Part shown: positions 58,701 through 64,000 of the stretch, piece after piece
Layout: each line of letters starts with the position of its first letter
Position numbering within the stretch: position 1 is the first letter of the stretch
Assembly: GCA_911728455.2 (NCBI GenBank)
Contig: OU452238.1
Location: 14,788,049-14,852,048 of the forward strand
Origin: Marthasterias glacialis
Lineage: Eukaryota; Echinodermata; Asteroidea; Forcipulatida; Asteriidae
Reading direction: 5' to 3'
Length of the DNA: 64,000 nt
The notes under the pieces: model-generated
What the model was told of the DNA's origin: nothing
Seen by the model: the letters and a program-made list of their open reading frames with translations, nothing else
Database searches by the model: none
Program-made: the position numbers and the translations under genes

Positions 58701-60756
58701 CCCAAATACCTGGTTCCTTAACCTTTTCAAGTCCACTAGTTTGGATTAAACATTTAGTGTACGAGGTAAACCTATTTATAAAAGTATGTTAAACGGTGTC
58801 CCACCATGCCTGGTTTCTTTACCTTTTAAAATTCAACAGATGAGATTGAAGGATTAGAGATTGTATTAGTTAATAACTGTACCTATCTTCACCATTTATA
58901 ATTTTGCCAGGTTTTAGTTTGCATTACATTATAAAGTGACTTTTTACAAGTGATGTGTTTTTATTTGTCATCTCATACAAGAAAACTCTCTTATGTGATT
59001 TCTTAGATGGCCTGTCTTTTTGATGATCTTGTCATGAAAGTCTTAGCATCTGGATTGTTTTAAATCTGTTAGCATGACTTTTTTTTTTTTTACAGTGATT
59101 CTGATTTGAATTGAAATGTTTCTGGTTTTCTTGTTCTCCACCAGTTTTCTATTATTCTTTATTTGTACTTGGAAGTTTTTTTTCTTCAAATGTTCCAAAT
59201 TGAGTCCCCCCCTCTCAAAGAATACATAGGTTTGTTTTTCTACGGAAAAACAGGTATTATTCAAAAGATGTTCTGTTTTAGGTTAGGGTTGTAAATATGA
59301 GAATACACTTTTAGAAACCAGTTGAAGCTGCCAGTGACTTTTTGCCTGAATGTTTTCACCGATAAACACATGTAGCAGCATTTCAGGCTTACATTGTTTA
59401 ATTAATATTATGTTTTTAAGATATTAGAAAAATATTTCAAAATGGTATGCAACAACTAAATCTATAAGTTGTTGTGAGTGTGTTTGAGATGCCGACTCTA
59501 CTATATGCAGCTACAAAAAGCTACATAAAGCTTAATTGAATATTATGCCTGTATTTACGGCACTTATTATACACATATTGACTGGTGGCGATGAGGTCAT
59601 CACGTCTATGTATCCCAAGGGACTGTGAGTGACCAGAAGAGGGTTCTGTTTAAATAGGACCCTCTTCTTGTCACACATAGGCCCGAGGGGGATAGACGTG
59701 CACTAGTGACCGAATTATGCCAGTCCATTTGTGTTTAATAACACACCTCAGTCAACAAAAATTATCTTTTTAAAATGGTTTTTAACCTAACTGTTTTAAT
59801 TCAACAATTAACTTATGAGCAATTCGACCATGAGCAGTAGGCCTACACCAAATTGAAGATACACTTTTAAATTTCCTAGATTCAGTTTTTTATTTGCTGT
59901 TCACTGTTCACAGTATGAGAGGGCGCTATAACCAGTAAAATATTTTTTAGTATAGTGCCCGGTTCGGAAATTATTTCCTACAAATTACGTGCACGCAATG
60001 TCTTGACACAAGTCTAGTTCACAATGGAGCAAATTTCATGCACTAGCCTATATTAGTTAACCCCACATGACCGTGTTTCAGCCAACCAGAATACAAAAGC
60101 AGCAAGAGGTGTGTTATAATGCTGTATAGAGTTTGTCAATCAATCGTCATCTAAATCATGTCGGATGTATTGGCTTATTAATTGCTTGTTATTCACGCAG
60201 TCAGAAATAGACATTTTAATCCATATAATACATAATATAATGATGTATCCCAGAGATTTTCCTCAATACATTTTAGTTGTAATTAAATATATTTCATTAT
60301 TTCAGTACCACACTTCATGCAAACATGAACAATATCACCATGTGCATGTGTTTTATCCTCGGTGATACTATGAACTTTTGGTTGGTGTTTGGGTGACCTT
60401 TGACCTTTATCTGCTTTGACCTTTTTAAGGTCAGGACAGAGTCAAGGTGCTTTGGACTGAATTCTATACTTGCGGTGTGCATGAAACAATAGAATATACA
60501 GAAATATTTCTTGTATTCATAAGTTTACTTGTTATTCTTCAACGCTCTCTTTGATCTTGTGTTTTTCTACTTTTTTTCAATGTGGGGTAGTAAATGATTA
60601 TCTATTACTGTTCATTTCCTGTTTTGTTTGATTTAGTGTGGGTTCTTTGAGAGGAAGACGATGGCGTACAAGTATGCAACTGTTACACAGAAGACAGCTG
60701 GGGGCAATGCATCTACAGAAAAGACTGCATACTATGATGAGAAATATTTCACATAG
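34768..60756 (+). CDS. Integrin alpha subunit, laminin-binding (alpha 3/6/7, PS1) class, 1120 aa (long tail) or 1100 aa (short tail)
   Basis: Cell-surface receptor subunit that pairs with an integrin beta chain. Exons: 34768-34991, 40231-40355, 40533-40612, 40754-40942, 41630-41798, 42503-42701, 42927-43020, 43521-43626, 43794-44046, 44202-44297, 45534-45595, 45702-45871, 46557-46712, 48943-49025, 49390-49540, 50322-50408, 51294-51373, 51729-51812, 52364-52466, 53014-53184, 53785-53991, 55232-55351, 55446-55550, 55958-56086, then 57988-58047 or 60637-60756. All phases close. Features: signal peptide (residues 1 to about 32); beta-propeller with FG-GAP repeats and Ca2+ loops DLDGDGFDD, DLNLDGYED and DLDGNQYPD; no I domain; furin-type RRKRR (about 934-938) dividing heavy and light chains; RSRLWNSTFIE; transmembrane WWIILVAVLVGIIILIILII (about 1058-1080) then WK. 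QWLGVTVRSQGQGGRVATCA and ANGKWLLYM mark the alpha 3/6/7 class. It is related to ITGA3, ITGA6 and ITGA7 together, so no single symbol is given. Confidence 0.96.
35321..35710. mobile_element. Palindromic foldback element in integrin intron 1
   Basis: The left end TAGAAGACAACACGCC is answered by GGCGTGTTGTTGGCTTCTA. Inner pairs include GTATTAGAA / TTCTAATAC and CTTCGGGAAAAA / TTTTTCTGAAG around a centre near 35515. Arms are roughly 190 bp with scattered mismatches. Confidence 0.8.
36265..36745. mobile_element. Compound inverted-repeat element: TIR unit plus ~335-bp palindrome
   Basis: The left unit (36265-36405) has inverted ends AATAACAGTGTGAGGACC / GGGTCCTCACACTGTTATT. Next to it, 36409-36743 is a near-perfect palindrome centred at about 36571 (CAGACTATGACTCATAGTCTG). 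Its arms share TTACACATAATT, AGGGCCATTGTTTAGGCT and TATCATGTTCAAGGGCC. Parts recur at 29318-29620 and 53520-53690. Confidence 0.88.
39575..39822 (-). mobile_element. CAGGGTTCT-ended MITE, copy 2
   Basis: It is in reverse orientation relative to 22343-22664. It begins CAGGTTTTTCTCTCCATGCA and ends GGGGAGAACCCTG. Shared inner blocks include TTTGGCCACA, AAATTTGGGTC and the ATCGGGCCGATAC type. It lies in integrin intron 1. Confidence 0.75.
41205..41350 (+). mobile_element. tRNA-derived SINE, copy 2 (5' part)
   Basis: TGTCATGGCCAAGTGGTTTA (A box) and GGGTTCGAATCCCGGTCATGA (B box) have ends that can pair as an acceptor stem (TGTCATG / CATGACA). ACTTGTGTCCTTGAGCAAGA then follows, shared with 60866-61190. 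It lies in an integrin intron. Confidence 0.8.
42050..42260 (+). mobile_element. tRNA-like SINE relic
   Basis: AGTGGTAAGAAATCTGCTCT and GGGTTTGAATCCCACCTGA are A/B-box-like. A downstream stretch ending TGGCATGCACG is related to 51135-51215. It lies in an integrin intron. Confidence 0.55.
44587..44660 (-). pseudogene. tRNA-like sequence (degraded)
   Basis: On the minus strand, GGCTGGATAGCTCAGTTGGG gives a proper D arm, and the ends GGCTGGA and TCCAGTC pair. However, the base before the anticodon is C rather than T, the anticodon stem has only four pairs, and the T stem has a mismatch. It is most likely a tRNA-derived repeat or pseudogene rather than an active gene. It sits in an integrin intron. 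Confidence 0.6.
44699..44713 (+). repeat. Poly-G run (15 G)
   Basis: A run of 15 G in an intron of the integrin gene. It could form a G-quadruplex on the transcript or be a sequencing-length artefact. Confidence 0.8.
45961..46470 (+). mobile_element. TIR element family M1, copy E (right end lost)
   Basis: It begins TTAACCAGTTGCCGCTAGGA and keeps CTTGACTTGACAAAGCCGA, GTGAGCTATGCCATAGGATT and TTACCTCCATTGAGCCGAAA. The right terminus is not recognisable. It lies in the integrin intron before exon 46557. Confidence 0.8.
46713..48942. other. Integrin intron, 2.2 kb, nothing coding seen
   Basis: No exon, tRNA or clear element is recognised. A short open stretch at 47439-47639 has no family resemblance. 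Confidence 0.5.
50840..51018. mobile_element. Foldback element in integrin intron
   Basis: The left arm contains GGTGGACAGTTGATATTAGC and GGTATTGGAAGTTGACAAAC. The right arm repeats these inverted as GTTTGTCAACTTCCAATACC and AGCTAATATATCGACTGTCC. The loop is about 25 bases around AAGCGAAGC. Outer AACATGGTT / AACCATGTT also pair. Confidence 0.85.
52500..52900. repeat. Dispersed repeat shared with 57340-57770
   Basis: Both segments hold CATTTGAT near a GGTGGAACA or GATGGAACA block, TTAATTTGTGGAC, TTTTCGACGCTTAATTTG (or TTTTTGACGCTTAATTTG), CAAGGT and AATATAATCACTC. The far end carries CCATTTCACTCGGCTTCGCC with a nearby inverted partner (GGCTTCGCCTCCTGAAATGG). The element type is unknown. Confidence 0.7.
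53222..53700 (-). repeat. Inverted copy of the 29318-30010 composite repeat
   Basis: Contains AATACCTTGGAGAGTTTATG, TGATTGGTCGAAGACTGGTC, AATGGCCCTTGAACATGAAT, AAATCACAAATTCTGA and GGTCCTCACATCGTTATTGCC. These occur in the opposite order and strand between 29318 and 30010. It sits between integrin exons 53014-53184 and 53785-53991. Confidence 0.7.
54045..54310 (+). mobile_element. tRNA-derived SINE of a second family
   Basis: GGTTGGCATAGTGGTTGC (A box) and CCTGGTTCAAATCCCGTCAG (B box), then a non-tRNA body ending near AATTAATAAATGAAATGAAA. It differs from the 2238/41205/60866 family. It lies in an integrin intron. Confidence 0.7.
54425..55110. repeat. Imperfect tandem duplications in integrin intron
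   Basis: TATTGATAATATCCTTT..., GTTTGTATTGAAAT(T/C)GTGTTA and TGAATTTCTTGATTTGTAA recur three times or more. A longer block with TTTATTATTGGTGACAAGC and a CCTGGAGT(C/T)ATGTCCAA motif occurs twice. The structure suggests stepwise duplication of one repeat tail. Confidence 0.75.
56477..57097 (+). mobile_element. TIR element family M1, copy F (best full-length copy, ~620 bp)
   Basis: It begins TTAACCAGTTTCTTCCGGGA and ends near CATCCGGTTCCATTGG, the degraded inverse of the start. It contains every block seen in the other copies and lacks the nested insert of copy C, so it serves as the empty-site reference. It lies in the intron before the alternative tail exons. Confidence 0.85.
57340..57770. 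repeat. Dispersed repeat related to 52500-52900
   Basis: It shares CATTTGAT, TTAATTTGTGGACAGTG, TTTGACGCTTAATTTG, GGCGTACAAGGT and ACAGAATATAATCACTC with the earlier copy. A direct-repeat-like CAATATTTG and GTCACAG pair lies around 57680-57810. It occupies the intron between the transmembrane exon and tail exon A. Confidence 0.65.
57988..58047 (+). CDS. Alternative integrin tail exon A (short): VGFFRR...TKY stop
   Basis: After acceptor GTCCAG the exon reads VGFFRRPGTRSGGPVRTKY and stops (19 residues). It joins in phase 0 to the WK ending of exon 55958-56086. The GFFRR motif is the canonical alpha-tail clasp that meets the beta-subunit tail. I see no good donor inside it, so it acts as a terminal exon. 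Vertebrate ITGA6 A-tails come from a similar stop-containing cassette exon. No transcript evidence is available here. Confidence 0.75.
   Translation, partial: VGFFRRPGTRSGGPVRTKY
59601..59700. mobile_element. Short foldback, ~45-bp arms
   Basis: CACGTCTATGTATCCCAAGG and AGAAGAGGGTTCT on the left are answered by AGGACCCTCTTCTTGTCAC and GATAGACGTG on the right, around GTTTAAAT. It lies between the two alternative integrin tail exons, so a folded transcript there could affect tail choice (inference). Confidence 0.75.
60637..60756 (+). CDS. Alternative integrin tail exon B (long): CGFFER...KYFT stop
   Basis: After acceptor TTTAG the exon reads CGFFERKTMAYKYATV and continues to YYDEKYFT and a stop at 60754-60756 (39 residues), again in phase 0 with the WK exon. 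It has a tyrosine-rich end, like B-type alpha 3/6/7 tails. The fourth clasp position is Glu rather than Lys or Arg, which is unusual. Confidence 0.82.
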   Translation, partial: CGFFERKTMAYKYATVTQKTAGGNASTEKTAYYDEKYFT

Positions 60757-60865
60757 ATAGTCTACCAGAGTAGTTAAGTTTTCATTACTGCGGTAACCTA
60801 TGTGTAATTTATTTTAATGTTCTCTGTGCTCATTTATGTTCATGAGCAAACCTTTTAACAGTAAT

Positions 60866-61190
60866 AATAATAGTGGCTTCTTATATATAGCGCTCAAATC
60901 CATCACTGAGTGACGTTCATGGCGCTGTAACAGTATTACCCCTGGGAAATGGGCCATTTATGTCATTACTCAAACCATCTCAGCTCCCTGGGGAGTATAC
61001 ACCAAGCTAAATCAATCACATGAACCATCTCTGCCCTCACAAGTACCCATTTACCCTCGAGTGAAGAGAAGCAATTATAGTTAAATGTCTTTCTCAAGGA
61101 CACATGTGTCATGACTGGGATTCGAACCCACACCCTGATGACTAAGCAGAACTTGAATCTGATGCACTAAACCGCTTGGCCAGGACAAGC
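60866..61190 (-). mobile_element. tRNA-derived SINE, full-length copy
   Basis: On the minus strand it starts GCTTGTCCTGGCCAAGCGGT, with B box GGGTTCGAATCCCAGTCATG, then CATGTGTCCTTGAGAAAGAC, a ~180-bp body, and the end TGAGCGCTATATATAAGAAG followed by ATTATTATTACTG. This is the complete layout (tRNA head, body, simple-repeat tail), about 325 bp. It lies in the integrin 3' UTR or flank. Confidence 0.88.
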
Positions 61191-61788
61191 CTTTTTGGAT
61201 GTGTTTGATGAGATACGTCATGACCTTGATTTGAAAGGGAACTTGACCTTACAGAAAGGTTGTTTATATTTTTAAAAGGAAAATGCCACTTGCTGATTAT
61301 AGATCACGAGTCCAGTTGTTTGTGTGACTGCTGTCTGAATGTACCCATGATTATTACAGTATGATAGTGGATTATGCAATGTGGCTGTAGCAATGCGGCT
61401 TTTAATCAATGTGATTGGAGTGAATAAGTTTATTCATTCACAAATGGTAAAAACTTCTGTAAATTTATTTTTCAGTGCAGGGTAACTTTTCTTGGTTTTT
61501 CGTTAATTGTTCCTTTGAATTCTGATAAAAGATCTAATTGGACATCAAGTTTTGTCTTCTTGATATAGAAAAAAACAGCAGTTCTACATGTATACTGACA
61601 AAAGTCACAAATCTAAAACATGATTTGCCATTTGGCTGAAAGGTTATAAAATTCAACATTTGTTTCTCTTCTGAATTTAACCAAAGTAAAATTTTGAAGG
61701 TACTAAAATGGTGAATCTGAAATAAAATTGCCAATGAATCTCTCTTTCAATTGACTTAAAATTATACATTCATCTTAGTGTTTAAAGG

Positions 61789-62080
61789 CAGGGGATACTT
61801 TTGGTAATTACTCCAAAAATAAATAACCATAAAAAATTACTCGGTGAAGAGCAACGGGGGCTGTTGATAGTATAAAACGTTGTGAGAAACGACTCCTTTT
61901 GAAGTAACGTAGTTTTTGAGAAAGAGGTAATTTCTCGCTAAAATATTTGAATCCGACTGAGAAAGGCTTCAGGCATAAAGCATTTTTCACGTAATGAAAA
62001 GCATGCAGTTTCAGCATTTTCGGATCCTTCTGCGAAGAAATAACCGCTCCAGATTTCCGTCGATATCTCAAGATCATGGT
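61789..62080. mobile_element. CAGGGTATACC-family MITE, copy 3 (right end lost)
   Basis: It starts CAGGGGATACTTTTGGTAAT and holds TACTCC, GAAGTAACGTAGTTTTTGAG, AAATAACCGCTCCAGATTT and CATGCAGTTTCAGCATTTTC, as in copies 1 and 2. Confidence 0.7.
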
Positions 62081-63129
62081 TTTGCTGATTCACTTGTCTT
62101 TTGTATAACATGAAGCTGTGAGATACAATAATTTATGGTAAAAGTTAGCAGTACTGAGTGTGTTAACCCGCATTCTTTTTTTTAGTTTTGATGTATCACC
62201 TTGTAAATAATGATTTTTTTTATTAGTTTGAAAAGAGCCAAGTTTCAATGATATGCAGAAAGTAATTTTACCACTGTGAGCCCTATTTGGTGTACAGTGA
62301 TAACTGTTTTATACATATTGTTTTTTTTTACCAAAACACCTCGTGTATTAAGCACTGTGTACTCAGTACTTTCCCGAGTCCTGTGAAAACAAACCATAGG
62401 CATAATACTCAGGTGGGATTCGAACCCACATTTGCCATTTTAGAGCAGATGTGTTTTGTACATGGTAAGAACACATTGTTTTGACACATGCTGCGTGCTT
62501 GTGCGTACTAAAACGAAACAATGCCTTCCAGTGAAATGGTAGTGATGCTTCCAATGTACTATTAAATAACAACTCAAACTGTTTTATTTCTGTAGGTGTT
62601 ACTTTGATGTTTTATGATAAATAAGATAAACAAGAAACTGCAATATTATTGTAGTTCTAACAATACTTGTACTGATCATAGTACTGATATCAACAAACAA
62701 CATATTGATACACTGTATAACATTGATAACGTACTGATACCATCAATACCATACAAGTTCTTTACATTTTAAAGTACTTTGTTATAGCATAATAGCATAA
62801 ATATAGTAACGTTTTCATTGATATAGCACTGGCAGTACTTACAGTATAGCGCTAAATGTAGTTGTAGAAATCGTAACACCATTTTTTGTAATTGATCTGT
62901 ATTAATACTTTCTGCCTTTTGATGCCTGCAGTACTATGGTTATAAAGTACATGTATAAGACATGTTTGAATTTTGTACTATATTATCGCTGTACTTTCGT
63001 TTTACAGTTATGCTTATTTATTTATTTTATAATCTGTCTGAAAGAATTTTGAATGCATTTTACCTTACTTTATCAAAATGATTATTTGACACATTAAATT
63101 GATATGTTAGAAGGTGTTTGATTGATACT

Positions 63130-64000
63130 ACCTCTAGATGGCCAATGTGTAAATCTAGAGTACTAATATAACATGTGATACCCAGAGACATAACCTAGAG
63201 TACTATCATAACATGTGATACCAGAGACATTGTCTTAACCTAAAGTACCATCGTAACATGTGATACCCAGAGACAATGTCTTAACCTAAAGTACCATCAT
63301 AACGTGATACCCGGAGGCAATGTGTTAATCTAGAGTACTATCATAACATGTAATACCAAAGACATTGTCTTAACCTAAAGTACCATCATAACATGTGATA
63401 CCCAGAGGCAATGTCTTAACCTAAAGTACCATCATAACGTGATACCCGGAGGCAATGTGTTAATCTAGAGTACTATCATAACATGTAATACCAAAGACAT
63501 TGTCTTAACCTAAAGTACCATCATAACATGTGATACCCGGAGGCAATGTCTTAACCTAAAGTACCATCATAACGTGATACCCGGAGGCAATGTGTTAACC
63601 TAAAGTACCATCATAACGTGATACCCAGAGGCAATGTCTTAACCTAAAGTACCATCATAACGTGATACCCAGAGGCAATGTCTTAACCTAGAGTACTATC
63701 ATAACATGTAATATCAGACTACTATCATACATTTGATACCAGAGTACTATCATAACGTGTGATACCAAAGTACTATCATAACGTGTGATACCAGAGTACT
63801 ATTTTAATGTGTGATACCAGAGTACTATCTTAACTTGTAATACCAGAGTACTATCATAACGTGTGATACCAGAGTACTATCATAACGTGTGATACCAGAG
63901 TACTATCATAACGTGTGATACCAGAGTACTATCTTAACGTGTGATACCAGAGTACTATCATAACGTGTGATACCAGAGTACTATCATAACGTGTGATACC
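63130..64000. repeat. Satellite array: 44-47-bp units changing into a 26-bp unit, open at right edge
   Basis: Up to about 63690 the unit is 44-47 bp: TAACCTAAAGTACCATCATA + ACGTGATACCCGGAGGCAAT + GTCT. From about 63700 the unit is 26 bp, ACCAGAGTACTATCATAACG + TGTGAT, repeated to the last base. The short unit equals the long one with an internal 18-20 bp removed. The array continues past the window. Confidence 0.95.

Larger units (their letters stand above)
60757..63109. other. Integrin 3' UTR / downstream flank
   Basis: No further gene is supported. It contains the SINE at 60866-61190, the MITE at 61789-62080 and a tRNA-like fragment around 62385-62440 (minus strand GGGTTCGAATCCCACCTGAG) whose flank resembles 49190-49275. 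Confidence 0.55.

Noticed and set aside
63110-64000. CRISPR-like array
   Set aside because: It is a eukaryotic satellite with no unique spacers.

Overview
This window is animal genomic DNA. It is AT-rich, with spliced genes, short GT-AG introns, many dispersed non-autonomous DNA elements, tRNA-headed SINEs and satellite DNA. Genes that are split into paralogues in vertebrates (integrin alpha 3/6/7, SLC11A1/2) appear here as single members. That, the style of the repeats and the abundance of TACATGTA palindromes suggest an invertebrate deuterostome, most likely an echinoderm or other ambulacrarian. This placement is inference; nothing in the window fixes the species.

Seven protein-coding genes can be supported. 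From left to right they are: OSGEPL1 (minus, 537-4131, last exon off the left edge); a small spliced ASDURF-like prefoldin gene (plus, 6039-6770, last exon unresolved); a single-exon RING/B-box TRIM-type gene (minus, 8740-9870); an SLC11A/NRAMP metal transporter with 15 recognised exons (minus, 13382-22038, start exon not found); PYM1 (plus, 25398-28562, 3 exons, complete); BLOC1S1 (minus, 30510-32792, 4 exons, complete, 125 aa); and a laminin-binding-class integrin alpha (plus, 34768-60756, 24 common exons plus two alternative last exons). Reading phases close across every internal junction of OSGEPL1, SLC11A, PYM1, BLOC1S1 and the integrin, so these look like intact genes.

The spaces between and inside genes are dense in mobile-element debris. 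They hold a ~620-bp TIR element in at least six places (one carrying a clean nested insertion with a 5-bp target duplication), TTAA-flanked piggyBac-like MITEs, CAGGGTATACC-ended MITEs, several long foldback palindromes, a LINE reverse-transcriptase tail and several tRNA-derived SINEs. The right end runs into a satellite array in which a 44-47-bp unit gives way to a 26-bp unit.

The most interesting points are these. (1) The integrin carries two alternative membrane-proximal tail exons, each starting with a GFF motif and ending in its own stop, the same layout as the A/B tails of vertebrate alpha 3/6/7. (2) In SLC11A, the end of an exon together with its splice donor has been amplified into a nine-copy 102-bp tandem array. 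(3) A GC-AG intron is required in SLC11A. (4) An ASDURF gene is present without its usual ASNSD1 reading frame. (5) The neighbours match human 12q13 (ITGA7, BLOC1S1, PYM1, SLC11A2) and 2q31-q35 (ITGA6, OSGEPL1, ASNSD1/ASDURF, SLC11A1), so the window looks like an unduplicated piece of the HoxC/HoxD paralogon, including a BLOC1S1-integrin head-to-head pair. I saw no CRISPR, operon or prokaryotic features.
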